From positions 1,798,001-1,862,000 of the forward strand of contig CAVZIK010000006.1 of assembly GCA_963775295.1 (NCBI GenBank): a stretch of DNA of 64,000 nucleotides, read 5' to 3'. The position numbers and the translations under genes are program-made. Each line of letters opens with the position of its first letter. Positions within the stretch are counted from its first letter, which is position 1. Shown here piece by piece: positions 1 to 8,742 of the stretch. This stretch comes from JAMDEO01 sp963775295. GTDB lineage: Bacteria > Actinomycetota > Thermoleophilia > RBG-16-64-13. Below the pieces are notes generated by a model, which did not search any database, was not told the DNA's origin, and saw only the letters and a list, made by a program, of their open reading frames with translations.

Positions 1-52
1 AGGAAAGCCCCGCCGCGAGGATCACGGCGCCAAGAATGGGAGTTCGGTTCAC
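1..52 (-). CDS. MobA/MocA-like nucleotidyltransferase, N-terminal fragment (runs off window)
   Basis: Only the first 17 codons lie in the window, starting at a GTG (complement of 50-52). They read V-N-R-T-P-I-L-G-A-V-I-L-A-A-G-L-S, which matches the opening beta strand and the LAAG loop of MobA/MocA/GlmU-type NTP transferases. The GTG overlaps the TGA of the preceding xdhC-like gene in a GTGA arrangement, as expected for the next gene of a coupled operon. Proteins of this family attach a nucleotide (CMP or GMP) to the molybdenum cofactor, which fits a Mo-hydroxylase gene cluster with an XdhC factor next door. The catalytic part is not visible, so the substrate nucleotide cannot be judged. Confidence 0.72.
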   Translation of the reverse strand, partial: MNRTPILGAVILAAGLS

Positions 53-1098
53 CGGCGTCTGGATGCCCTGATCTGGATGAGTTCCGCCGCGATGCTAACG
101 GCGATCTCCTCCGGGGTTTCTGCTCCGATGGGTAGGCCTATGGGGGCGTGGACGCGGGCGATGGCCTCGGTCGGGACGCCTTCCTCGGTGAGGGCGCGAA
201 ACGTCTCGGCCACTTTCTTCCGGCTTCCGATCATGCCCACATACGCAGCATCGGTTCTTAGAGCCTGGCCGAGTATAGACCGATCGTGGACGTGGCCTCT
301 GGTAACGATAACCACGTAGCTGTCTTCGTCGATGGGCAGTTGCTGCACGATGGCGTCAAAAGAATCCGGAACAACGATTCGATCCGCGGACGGAAAGCGC
401 ATTGAGTTGGCGAACTCCGCCCGATCGTCGACAACTACAGTGTAGAACCCGATCGAGTTCAACACCGGGACCAGCTTTTCCCCGCAGTGCCCCGCCCCAA
501 AGACGTAGGCGGCTCCTTGGAGGCCGATGGGCTGAACAAAGGTTCTGGCACTCCCATCGGTGACGAGCCCATCGCGGCTGCCGCCCTTCTTCACGAGTTC
601 TTGGAGATCTTCTCTCGAGCAGACGGGGTCGCCGGCCACCGTCCCGTCGGCGCGCACCAGACAGTTGCGGGCGGTCCATCCCGGAGCGGGTTCTTGAGGA
701 AGGGCGATGACGATCCAGCCCTTTCGACCGCTCTCGACCAACTCGAGCAGGGCGGAGTAGAAGCTCTCGGCAGACTCGTTCGCCGGATCCACGTAATCGA
801 CGAGCACAACCCCAGTCCCTCCGCAGATCATGCCCAATTTGGCGGAATCGCTGTTTGTTAGGTTGTAGTCCATCAGCCGGGACTCGCGGGCCTCAATGGC
901 CTGGGCGGCAGCCCGGATCGCCGCTCCCTCGAGGGCGCCTCCGCCAATGGTTCCCGCGATCGAGCCGTCCGCTCTCACCAGCATCGCACTCCCGACATGC
1001 CGGGGCGAGGAGCCCAGGTTGTCGATGATTGTCAACCAGGCGAAGCCTTCGCCCTTCTCCAAGAGCGACAGCGCCGCTCCGACAGTCACTGCATTCAT
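49..1098 (-). CDS. XdhC/CoxI family molybdenum-cofactor insertion protein
   Basis: XdhC proteins bind the sulfurated molybdenum cofactor and deliver it to xanthine-dehydrogenase-type hydroxylases. The 349-residue product carries the N-terminal XdhC domain, with the GSSPR..G motif, the GTIGGG-LEG loop near residue 45-55 and a later CGG motif. A C-terminal Rossmann half (FGAGHCG, VTRGHVHD, GMIGSRKK) completes the usual full-length architecture. The open frame extends upstream to 1308, but the start at 1098 has AGGAG seven bases before ATG and overlaps the stop of the CoA-ligase gene as ATGA, so the longer frame is rejected. Its likely clients are the two Mo hydroxylases of this window. Confidence 0.93.
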   Translation of the reverse strand: MNAVTVGAALSLLEKGEGFAWLTIIDNLGSSPRHVGSAMLVRADGSIAGTIGGGALEGAAIRAAAQAIEARESRLMDYNLTNSDSAKLGMICGGTGVVLVDYVDPANESAESFYSALLELVESGRKGWIVIALPQEPAPGWTARNCLVRADGTVAGDPVCSREDLQELVKKGGSRDGLVTDGSARTFVQPIGLQGAAYVFGAGHCGEKLVPVLNSIGFYTVVVDDRAEFANSMRFPSADRIVVPDSFDAIVQQLPIDEDSYVVIVTRGHVHDRSILGQALRTDAAYVGMIGSRKKVAETFRALTEEGVPTEAIARVHAPIGLPIGAETPEEIAVSIAAELIQIRASRRR

Positions 1099-2474
1099 GT
1101 TCCAATCTCCTGAACGAATACTATTCTTCTCTTGCCCGTCCCCGTATTCACTTCCGGTCCGGTTTCCGTCTTGGCGACTTCGACATGGATCCGGATCTTC
1201 CCACCTTGACCACGGATGAGGGGTATGGATCGCACCGCCTCCTCCAGAAGGCGACGCTCGGGCGCCGCCACGCCGCCCAGGGGTCTCACCTGAACGTCGA
1301 GAATCCATTTTGCCTTATCTCCCGAGACCGAGACTCGAAAATCTGTCACTCCGTCCAGTCCCAACAGCGCTTCGTCGAAGTCCTTCTGCCTCAGCACGCC
1401 CCCCTCCGGCAGGAGAAAGTTGCCCCTGACTCGCTGATCCACGTGGGCCAGCCGCCTCAGCGAAGTCCCGCAGGGGCACGTCCCCGAGAGGAAGGAACTG
1501 AGATCACCGGTACGATAGCGAATGAGCGGCATGGCCCGGCGGGTGAGCGTCGTGAAGACGACTTCTCCCGAGGTTCCATCGGGAACCGGTTCACCCGTGA
1601 GGGGATCGACCACCTCGAACAGCATGTCGGCCTCCCTGAGATGGTAAGCGGTTCTCGCCATGCAGTCCACCCCTCCACCAAGACCCATCTCGGTCGTGCC
1701 GTAGTGATTGAATACCCGGCACCTCCAAGACTTTTCGACGACCCGCACCACGCTGTCCGGCACGCAATCAGTGCTGAGAAGAACGTTCTTGATACACAAC
1801 TCGGGGCGACGTCGCGTCATCGTCTTCCAGGTCTTGGCAAGGGTTAGTACCTGCACAGGGATGCCGACCAAAGCCGTTATGTGCTCGTGCTCCATGATCC
1901 CGAGCGTTTGGACGGCATTTGTCACCGGACCATGAGGTACACCCTGGACGTCCATGCGGGCCAACCCCTCTTGAAGCAACGCCCCCACGCTGCCGGGAAG
2001 GTGGCCCGGCAGCAGGATCAGCACACGGTCGCCGGGGGCGACCAGGGTCGACATGCCCCAGTGGAAGAAATCCCGTGTCAATTCCTGATCTTCGGCCGTG
2101 AAGAAGATCCTCTTGGGGGGCCCCGTGGTGCCCGAAGTAGGAAGGGTCACGATCCGGTCCACATCGTCCTGTTTCACGCAGAGAAAGTCGAAGGGAGAGA
2201 TCCTGAGTTGCTCGGGGGCAGTGAACGGCAAAGTGCTGAGGTCCTCGAGGTTGGACAATTCAAGTCGCTCCGCACCAAGGTGGCGGCGATAGAAGGAGCT
2301 GCGATCCTGGGCGAGCGCAAGAGTCTCGTTGACCTTATGCAACTGGAAGGCCCGCAGGCTCTCGCGGTCGAGCCGCGGTCCTGGTGCACCGATCTTCGCG
2401 CAGATCCAGCCTTCCAGGGGCGTAAGGGGGATGTGGTTGCGGGCCGGAATGGCAGAGTACGGAGTGCGATCCAC
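1095..2474 (-). CDS. PaaK-like AMP-forming CoA ligase (DVU_1553-type)
   Basis: This 459-residue member of the adenylate-forming superfamily resembles phenylacetate-CoA ligases. The P-loop-like TSGTTGPPK lies at residues 113-121, the adenine-binding stretch NHYGTTEMG near 255, and the RYRTGDLS motif near 320, followed by a small C-terminal lid domain. The family activates a carboxylate with ATP and transfers it to CoA. The start is a GTG six bases after the methyltransferase stop, with a weak Shine-Dalgarno, so translational coupling is likely. Such ligases recur beside aldehyde-oxidoreductase-type Mo hydroxylases. The natural acid is unknown; it may be the product of the neighbouring hydroxylase, which is inference. 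Confidence 0.85.
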   Translation of the reverse strand: MDRTPYSAIPARNHIPLTPLEGWICAKIGAPGPRLDRESLRAFQLHKVNETLALAQDRSSFYRRHLGAERLELSNLEDLSTLPFTAPEQLRISPFDFLCVKQDDVDRIVTLPTSGTTGPPKRIFFTAEDQELTRDFFHWGMSTLVAPGDRVLILLPGHLPGSVGALLQEGLARMDVQGVPHGPVTNAVQTLGIMEHEHITALVGIPVQVLTLAKTWKTMTRRRPELCIKNVLLSTDCVPDSVVRVVEKSWRCRVFNHYGTTEMGLGGGVDCMARTAYHLREADMLFEVVDPLTGEPVPDGTSGEVVFTTLTRRAMPLIRYRTGDLSSFLSGTCPCGTSLRRLAHVDQRVRGNFLLPEGGVLRQKDFDEALLGLDGVTDFRVSVSGDKAKWILDVQVRPLGGVAAPERRLLEEAVRSIPLIRGQGGKIRIHVEVAKTETGPEVNTGTGKRRIVFVQEIGT

Positions 2475-2480
2475 CGGGAC

Positions 2481-3242
2481 TCAGACCTTCTCCGCGACTA
2501 TCAGATAGTAGCTGATGCCTCGAAACGAAGCCGGCAGGGTAGGGGGCCGTCGGACCGGCGGCTCCGTCGTCGGCGTCTCTCCGTTCGGCGATGCGTCGGT
2601 CTGCGTTTGCGCGAAGGCCTCGTCGAAGAACCGGGAAAGGGAGCCGAACTTCAGGATGATCTCCGCTCCCAGGCGCTTGAGATGGGGGAGATGATCCTCC
2701 CACAGAAGCACTCGGAACCCCGCCTTTACCAAGGTTCTCTCGAGTGCGGTCCGCGAGGAGGCGTTCCGAAGACAAAGGAGCGACGCGACCGGCTGGGAGC
2801 AATCGAGGCTCCTCGTCCCATCAAGCAAGTACATGTCCGTCAGGATCAGTTTCGCGCCAAGTTTCAAGCTCCGATGGACCTCCCGGAGTACTCTCTCCGG
2901 ATCCGCGGTGATCGACAGGGCGCACTCCATCACGGCCCCGTCCAGTTCGCCGTTGCCCCGGGGCAGATTCATGCCGTCGCCGAGGCCGAGAGAGAGACTA
3001 GGATCCGCCGAGACTCCTAAGGAGATCATGGTGGACGAGGGATCTATGCCGGAGGCATCCAGAGCGTATTCCTCGGACATCAGGCGCACTGTGGCTCCGG
3101 ACCCACACCCGATGTCAAGGACCCGCATGCCGGGAGTGAAGGCGCAGAAGTCCAAGGCTCGCCGAGTGAGATCAAGCCCGCCAGGCCTCACCGTCTCCCC
3201 AGTGGCCGCGCGCATGGCAGGCGACGAATAGAACTCGACCAT
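2481..3242 (-). CDS. Class I SAM-dependent methyltransferase (DVU_1556-type)
   Basis: The 253-residue protein has a classical Rossmann methyltransferase core: motif I VLDIGCGSGATV at about residues 41-52, an acidic post-I position (GIDPSSTM), and motif II/III segments (DGAVMECALSI, LTDMYLLD). It ends with a hydrophobic strand typical of the fold. The ATG at 3242 shares one base with the stop of the zinc-ribbon gene (TGATG) and follows a GAAGAGAAG ribosome site, so the longer open frame to 3413 is not used. Methyltransferases of this kind belong to the conserved Mo-hydroxylase neighbourhood. The methyl acceptor is unknown. Confidence 0.85.
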   Translation of the reverse strand: MVEFYSSPAMRAATGETVRPGGLDLTRRALDFCAFTPGMRVLDIGCGSGATVRLMSEEYALDASGIDPSSTMISLGVSADPSLSLGLGDGMNLPRGNGELDGAVMECALSITADPERVLREVHRSLKLGAKLILTDMYLLDGTRSLDCSQPVASLLCLRNASSRTALERTLVKAGFRVLLWEDHLPHLKRLGAEIILKFGSLSRFFDEAFAQTQTDASPNGETPTTEPPVRRPPTLPASFRGISYYLIVAEKV

Positions 3243-3466
3243 CACTTCTCTTCGAGCGTCTGCTCGACCTCTGCCATCTTGCCCTTGGCGAGGTCTTCGG
3301 GGATCAAGGTCTCCCCGCACACCGGGCAGCACAACACGTCCACGGGGAAGGTGTGCCCCTGGTACGTGAGTTCGACCTTGCCCTGCTGGAGCGGGACGCA
3401 GTGCTTCGCGCACAAAATAGTTCCTCCCGCGTCGGGCGATTTGATCCGCGGTTTCTCAGCACTCAT
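3242..3466 (-). CDS. Small zinc-ribbon protein (YgiT-type, DVU_1557-like)
   Basis: A 74-residue protein with two Cys/His metal-ligand groups: C-A-K-H-C near residue 19-23 and a CPVCGE knuckle near residue 47-52, then an acidic helical tail. It is homologous to the 71-residue protein at 16310-16525, sharing the V-E-L-T-Y segment, the CP.CG knuckle and the L-x-P-E-(D/E)-L-A-x-G-(K/R)-M tail. It overlaps the upstream flavoprotein gene by 11 bases and the methyltransferase start by one base. The function is not established. Consistent placement after the Fe-S flavoprotein gene in both modules suggests an assembly or electron-transfer accessory role. Confidence 0.85.
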   Translation of the reverse strand: MSAEKPRIKSPDAGGTILCAKHCVPLQQGKVELTYQGHTFPVDVLCCPVCGETLIPEDLAKGKMAEVEQTLEEK

Positions 3467-5813
3467 CGGGTTTCCCGTCCTGGACTATTTTCATCCGATG
3501 AGAATAGGCGTTGAAGACCTCGAACTCGTCTCCCCGCACCGCGTACTCCACCCAGTAGGTAACGATTGAAGGCCGATAGTGAGCGATGAAGTGGTCGATC
3601 GAGGGTGCGTACAACTTGTCGCCGGTCTTCTCCGCCTGGTAGATGACTCGCTGCAGATCCTCGGAGAGGATGAACTCTCCCTCCATTTTGGCCGCGACTT
3701 CGGGCGGAATGCGCAATTTGATCGATAGATGCTCCGCGTCCACCACTATGGTCTCTCCCCAGAGTTCGCACAGAAGCTTCTCGGCCAGGCGGCGGCGATT
3801 GACCCTTCGCTCCGACAGCGTAGGTCCGGGCTTCGCGGCCGAGTCTCCCTGATGTCCATTGAATATCAGGTCCAATACATGATAGGCGGGTTTGGCTTGG
3901 CCGGCGAAGAAGTCGCGGCAGTTGCTGCAATAGGTGACGTAGTCGGCGTCGCTCTCTTCGACCCTCGACTTGATGAACTTCTTTGTCAGCTCCGGATCGA
4001 CTTGGTAGAGCAGTCCGCCGTAGCCGCAGCACTTGGTGAATTCGCGGCTGTGGGGAAGTTCCTCCAGCTCGTAGCCGAGCCTGACCAGGAGGGTGCGCAC
4101 ACTGTCTTGCATCTGACGGGCGTGCCGTGCCGTGCATGAGTCGTGCACAGCGAGTGTACGGCCGCCACCCGAGGGCGTCTCCTCGGGCAATCCGTAGGCG
4201 TCGAGGATCTCCCAGAGTGAGACTGCGGGGACGGCCGGCAGTTCCGTTCCGAACACTAGGCTGCAGGTGGGGCATGCGAGGATGACTGTCGGGCGGCCCA
4301 AACATTCCCATCGCTCGCGGAAATCCGCTGCCATCGTCTTGAAGGTGTCCTGCCGGCCCGACCACAGGGCCGGGGCGCCGCAGCAGCGCAGCATCAGGCC
4401 CACGCCTCCGCTCAGGCGCTCCGCGAGGAAGCGATAAATGCGCTCCACGTTATTTGGAGCCGACGCGGCCAGCTGGCAACCCGGGAAGAAAAGGTAGGAG
4501 CTGCCGTCGTGTCCGGGTTGATGGCGCGCGAAGCCGTATGGCTCGGAGCTGCTGGACTCCATATCCCGCAGAGCGAATTCATGGATTGCATGAGGCATGA
4601 AACCCTTGGCAGACATGATCGCCCGAGCCTGGCCATTCACCACAGCCATGTCGAGATCGGTGGGGCAAACGACGCCGCACAGCCCGCAAAGCGTGCAGGC
4701 GTTTATGAACTTGGTGGTGGTCCGATAGCTCTTCCCGGGAACGCTGATGACGTTCTTGGTGACCTTGCGGATACACTTTCCCGGGTATTCATGGAAGTGG
4801 TCCAGGTAGGTGCAGGCCTTCACGCACTCCAGACACTCGCACTGGAGGCAACGAGCGGCTTCCGCCACGGCCTCCGCCCGGTCGTAGCCCATGTGCGATC
4901 CGTCTCGAGCGACCGCCGGCTCCGGCTCGATTCCTTCTGTGTTGGTGTGGAGGCGAGTCGCGTACGGTCCCTCTTTGCCGCGGTTGACGGTGAGCGACTC
5001 CCGTCTGAGATATCGATCAATGGAGACGGCGGCTCGGCAACCGTCGGCCATGGAGCCCACGGGAGAGTAGGGGCGGCAGCGCCGCAAAGCGCTGCCGCCC
5101 AGGAAGACCTTGTCGATCGGGGTGGCCAGCGTTGTCGGGTTGACCTCGGCCCATGCCTGCCCAAGCAGGGTGGCCTCGGGTTCGGTGCAGTCACCCGGCG
5201 GTTGCTCAGACCCGGTGGTCAGGAAGACGGCATCGTACTCTCGAGCAAGCTCAGAGAGGGTCAGAGCATCGCAGAGTGGCGTCGCTGTCCGCACCTCCAC
5301 ACCGTATGTTTCCAGGAGAAGCAGTTCTTGCTCCAGGATCTCGCGCGGCAACTGCTCTTCGGCGATGTCGCGGAGCCTGCCTCCCGGCCGAGTCAATTTC
5401 TCGAAGACCGTCACGCGGTAGTTCTTTTTCGCCAGTTCGATGGCGGCGCTGAGACCGCTCAGTCCCGCGCCGACGACGGCGATATGCTGATCCTTGCGCA
5501 CCTGTAATCTTGCCGCGTCGGGGGGAAAGCCTGCGTACTCAGCGCAACTACGCTCGAGGATCCCCAATTCAATGGGGTCGCCGACATCCCCTCTTTTGCA
5601 GGCTGAGCGGCACGGTTGGTCGCATATCCTGCTCAGTATCGCTGGGAACGGGACCCTCTTCCGAAAGGCTTTGGCACCGGCGGCAAAATCTCCCTGAGCC
5701 AACGCCTCGAGCATGGCACGGGCATCGACGTGCAGCGGACAGGCAGCCTCGCAAAACGGGGCGTCGTCCTGAATGCACAACTCCTCCAACCGCTGGAGTT
5801 CTCTGGGGTCCAT
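3456..5813 (-). CDS. GltD-like FAD oxidoreductase fused to ferredoxin and CCG (HdrB/GlpC-like) domains
   Basis: This 785-residue redox protein has three visible parts. First is an N-terminal GltD/Fer4_20-type Fe-S region with Cys near 13, 21, 25, 64, 68 and 72. Second is an FAD/NAD-binding Rossmann domain (VVGAGLSG near 113-120). Third is a C-terminal half with two ferredoxin clusters (CLQCECLECVKAC, CTLCGLCGVVCP) and two CCG-type Cys domains (FFPGCQ...CCGAPA, then HDSC...CCGYGG). This matches proteins named pyridine nucleotide-disulfide oxidoreductase/dicluster-binding protein. Since the adjacent hydroxylase has no FAD subunit, this protein probably takes or delivers its electrons. The ATG at 5813 is separated from the hydroxylase by 119 bases that hold a terminator-like hairpin. 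Confidence 0.9.
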   Translation of the reverse strand: MDPRELQRLEELCIQDDAPFCEAACPLHVDARAMLEALAQGDFAAGAKAFRKRVPFPAILSRICDQPCRSACKRGDVGDPIELGILERSCAEYAGFPPDAARLQVRKDQHIAVVGAGLSGLSAAIELAKKNYRVTVFEKLTRPGGRLRDIAEEQLPREILEQELLLLETYGVEVRTATPLCDALTLSELAREYDAVFLTTGSEQPPGDCTEPEATLLGQAWAEVNPTTLATPIDKVFLGGSALRRCRPYSPVGSMADGCRAAVSIDRYLRRESLTVNRGKEGPYATRLHTNTEGIEPEPAVARDGSHMGYDRAEAVAEAARCLQCECLECVKACTYLDHFHEYPGKCIRKVTKNVISVPGKSYRTTTKFINACTLCGLCGVVCPTDLDMAVVNGQARAIMSAKGFMPHAIHEFALRDMESSSSEPYGFARHQPGHDGSSYLFFPGCQLAASAPNNVERIYRFLAERLSGGVGLMLRCCGAPALWSGRQDTFKTMAADFRERWECLGRPTVILACPTCSLVFGTELPAVPAVSLWEILDAYGLPEETPSGGGRTLAVHDSCTARHARQMQDSVRTLLVRLGYELEELPHSREFTKCCGYGGLLYQVDPELTKKFIKSRVEESDADYVTYCSNCRDFFAGQAKPAYHVLDLIFNGHQGDSAAKPGPTLSERRVNRRRLAEKLLCELWGETIVVDAEHLSIKLRIPPEVAAKMEGEFILSEDLQRVIYQAEKTGDKLYAPSIDHFIAHYRPSIVTYWVEYAVRGDEFEVFNAYSHRMKIVQDGKPDEC

Positions 5814-5863
5814 TTGTTCCGTAATGATGTCTCGCGTGGTAGGGGTTTGCCGCGAAGCTTAAC

Positions 5864-5904
5864 AAGAAAAACGTCCCTCCCCCCCGTGGGGTGGGGGGAG
5901 GGAC
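5864..5904 (-). terminator. Intrinsic-terminator-like hairpin between Mo hydroxylase and Fe-S flavoprotein genes
   Basis: The arms GTCCCTCCCCCC (5873-5884) and GGGGGGAGGGAC (5893-5904) are perfect 12-base complements with an 8-base loop. On the minus strand the stem is followed by GTTTTTCTT, a good U-tract. It lies after the hydroxylase stop (5933) and before the flavoprotein start (5813). It would cut most hydroxylase transcripts here and let a fraction read through. Confidence 0.8.
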
Positions 5905-5932
5905 TCAATAAGGGGAAGGAGAATCGTTGTGA

Positions 5933-8680
5933 CTATGCCTTCAGACCGGCCAGTACTTTCTCCGGCCGAGCCGGAAGCTCGGTGATCCTCACGCCGCAGG
6001 CGTGGTAGATCGCGTTGGCTACGGAGGCGTGCGGCGAAGACAGCGGAAGCTCCCCGCAGCCGCCTGCCCCGAACGGACCGGTCGCGCGCGGGGTCTCGAC
6101 GTAGTTGACGACCAGAGCGTCGGGAGCGTCCTTGATGAAGGGAATGCCGGCGGCGATGAGGTTGGTGTGCTTCTGGATGTCCTCGAAGTCCTCGGAGAGA
6201 GCCAAGCCGATCCCTTGGACCATCCCGCCGTACATCTGACCATCAACCGCCTGCCTGCTCGCGATAACGCCGATGTCGGCATTGAGGGTCATCTTGACGA
6301 CCTGGGTCTTGCCCGTGGCGACGTCCACTTCCACTTCGGTGAGGAAGACGCCGTACTGGTAGGTGGGAACCGGACGGACCGCGAACTGGAAGGTTTCGGG
6401 ATCGGGCGGGCTGCAGAACGGGGCGACGGTGAAATGACCCTTGTACTTGGTCGGGATGCCCTCTTTGACCATCTCATCGTAGGTACGGTACGTGCCGTTG
6501 CCCTTGTCCATGGCCTTGAGAAGTTGGTTGCAGGAATCCACGATGGCGTTGCCCACCAGATACTGGCAGCGGCTGGCGCCGGCCGGACCGCTGTTGGGGC
6601 AGAGGGCGGTGTCGTTCATGTAGAGATGGATTTGCTCCGGTGTCAGGCCCAGCGGCCGCAAAGCTTCGTGGGCCGTGACCAGCGTGCCGAGATCGGCGCC
6701 TTGACCCGGATCTTCCCAAGTGTTGTAGGCGGTCACCGATCCATCGGGATTCAACTCGATGTCGGAACCGGCTTCGTCGCCGGTGTCGGCGCCAACGTTG
6801 TACATCCCGACGGAGAGCCCGACGCCGTACTTCTTGGCGGCGGTGGACATACTCTTGCAGCGCTCGAGCGCTGCGTCGTACTCGGGCTTGATCATCTCCA
6901 TGAGTCTGGGCAGCGGATAGACGTCAGGCTGCTCGCCGGTGCTCACGGTGTCGCCCGGGTGCAGGATGTTCTTGTTCATGAACTCCCACGTGTCCATGCC
7001 GCACTTCTCGGCCAATTCGTCCATGAGCAGGTTGGTCGTGAACTCCCCCTGGGGGGCGCCGAAGGCCCGGAAGGCGGACCCGAAGGCGTGGTTCGTGAAC
7101 GTGACCTTGCCGACTCCCTTGATTGTGGGCAAGTAGTACCCGCCGCCCGTGTACCGGGCCACCTTGGTGGTGAGGTCGTCGGCGAACTCGGAGTACGGTC
7201 CGTGGTCGACTATTGCATCGAAATTCAGGGCGACCAACTTGCCGTCCTTGTCTGCGGCGGCTTTGGCCGTAGTGAAGGCCGGGGAACGTTTGCCGGTGTA
7301 GGTGATGTGCTGGTAGTAGCTGTACTCCAGATAACAGGGACGCCCGGTGGCCATGGTGGCCACGGCGCAGATGGCTTCCAAGGTGGGGCTGAGCTTGTAG
7401 CCGAAGTTGCCACCTTGCGGGTTCATGATGAGTCGCAGTTTCTCTGGAGCCAAGCCGAGGCCGGCGCAGATCATGAAATGGTGGATGTAGAGGGCGATGC
7501 TCTTGGAGTGGATGGTGACCACTCCGTTTTCGTCCGTATAGGCGAAGCCTACGTCGGGCTCTATGCTCAAGTGGGGCTGCCGCTGGGTGTAGTAGCTGTT
7601 TTCGACGACGTACGGCGCGTTGGCGATGAGTTCGTCGACCTTCTCGTGCTCACCCTTCTTGAGGTTGACCTCGAAGAAGACGTTGGGAGTCCCCGGATGG
7701 ATCTCCATTGCGTCTTCCTTGGCCGCCTCAAGGGCGGTCATGTATGCCGGCAGAGGCTCCAGTTCGACCTTGACTTTCGCGGCCGCTGCTTCGGCCTGGG
7801 CTTTTGTCTCGGCAGCGACCACCGCAATAGCGTCGCCGAACTGGAACACCTTCTCGTCGCAGAGGATCGGCCGGTCATACCCGTCGCCCTTGTTCCACGG
7901 GAAGATGACGAGGCCGAAGATCCTGTTGCTTCCCTGCACGTCGGCGTGGGTGAGGACCTTCACCACGCCCGGCATCTTCTCCGCTTCGCTCGTATCGATG
8001 GAGAGGATGTTCGCGTGGGAGATCTTCGACTGGACGAGCGCGAGGTGCAGCGTCTCCTTGGGCAGCTTCAGTCCGAGATCCATCCCGTAGTCAACGGTAC
8101 CGGTCGCCCGTGGCACACCGGAAGGGCGCGGATAGTAGGTATTCCAGATGCGACCGTCCTTGCCGACCTTGGAGTTGGCACCTAGATCCTCCACGGTAGC
8201 CTCCCCGCGGAGGACCTTGGCGGCCTCCATGGTGGCGTCCACCAGCGGCTTGTAGCCTGTGCAACGACAGACGTTGCGGTGCTTCTGGAACCAGTCGCGC
8301 ACCTCTTCCCGCGTGGGTTTGGGGTTCTCGTCGAGGAGCCCTTTGGCCGAAACGATGAAGCCGGGACTGCAGTAGCCGCACTGAACGCCACCGTAATTGA
8401 TCCAGGCGACCTGTATAGGATGAAGGTTGTCGGGCGTGCCGATCCCCTCGATGGTGACGATGTTGGCGTTGTCGGCCACACGGGACATCTTGGTGATACA
8501 GGCTCGAACGACTTTGCCGTCGAGCAGGACCGAGCAGGCGCCGCATTGACCTTGCCCGCAACCGATCTTTGTCCCGGTGAGCCCGAGTTGCTCTCGAAGT
8601 ACCTTGACGAGACTGTCTTCGGGATCGACAAAGATGCTCTTCGGAATCCCGTTAATGGTCAGAATGATGCGTTTAGTCAT
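5933..8680 (-). CDS. Molybdenum hydroxylase, aldehyde oxidoreductase (MOP) type, copy 1
   Basis: A 915-residue single-chain Mo hydroxylase of the Desulfovibrio aldehyde-oxidoreductase type. The N-terminal [2Fe-2S] ferredoxin has the cysteines of CGQGQCGAC. A second [2Fe-2S] domain carries CGYC and CRCTGY. The two Mo-cofactor domains begin around residue 165, with GRIWNTYYPRPSG at the linker, RAFGAPQ and GQGADL loops, and the catalytic-Glu motif GAGGCGEL near the C terminus. There is no FAD domain, as in MOP. The ATG at 8680 follows an AGGGGA site; the longer frame to 8911 lacks conserved sequence. It follows the molybdopterin-binding gene by 62 bases. The substrate is probably an aldehyde or N-heterocycle and cannot be assigned. 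Confidence 0.93.
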   Translation of the reverse strand: MTKRIILTINGIPKSIFVDPEDSLVKVLREQLGLTGTKIGCGQGQCGACSVLLDGKVVRACITKMSRVADNANIVTIEGIGTPDNLHPIQVAWINYGGVQCGYCSPGFIVSAKGLLDENPKPTREEVRDWFQKHRNVCRCTGYKPLVDATMEAAKVLRGEATVEDLGANSKVGKDGRIWNTYYPRPSGVPRATGTVDYGMDLGLKLPKETLHLALVQSKISHANILSIDTSEAEKMPGVVKVLTHADVQGSNRIFGLVIFPWNKGDGYDRPILCDEKVFQFGDAIAVVAAETKAQAEAAAAKVKVELEPLPAYMTALEAAKEDAMEIHPGTPNVFFEVNLKKGEHEKVDELIANAPYVVENSYYTQRQPHLSIEPDVGFAYTDENGVVTIHSKSIALYIHHFMICAGLGLAPEKLRLIMNPQGGNFGYKLSPTLEAICAVATMATGRPCYLEYSYYQHITYTGKRSPAFTTAKAAADKDGKLVALNFDAIVDHGPYSEFADDLTTKVARYTGGGYYLPTIKGVGKVTFTNHAFGSAFRAFGAPQGEFTTNLLMDELAEKCGMDTWEFMNKNILHPGDTVSTGEQPDVYPLPRLMEMIKPEYDAALERCKSMSTAAKKYGVGLSVGMYNVGADTGDEAGSDIELNPDGSVTAYNTWEDPGQGADLGTLVTAHEALRPLGLTPEQIHLYMNDTALCPNSGPAGASRCQYLVGNAIVDSCNQLLKAMDKGNGTYRTYDEMVKEGIPTKYKGHFTVAPFCSPPDPETFQFAVRPVPTYQYGVFLTEVEVDVATGKTQVVKMTLNADIGVIASRQAVDGQMYGGMVQGIGLALSEDFEDIQKHTNLIAAGIPFIKDAPDALVVNYVETPRATGPFGAGGCGELPLSSPHASVANAIYHACGVRITELPARPEKVLAGLKA

Positions 8681-8742
8681 ACCGTAAATCCCCTGTGATT
8701 CGCCTAGATTTTTGCGCAGCCACTCTCTGCAAGCGGACTTGG

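Noticed and set aside
6002..8185. Plus-strand open frame of 727 codons opposite Mo hydroxylase 1
   Set aside because: It mirrors the conserved hydroxylase gene; the product is low-complexity Val/Gly/Asp-rich with no domain and reflects G+C-rich codon shadows.
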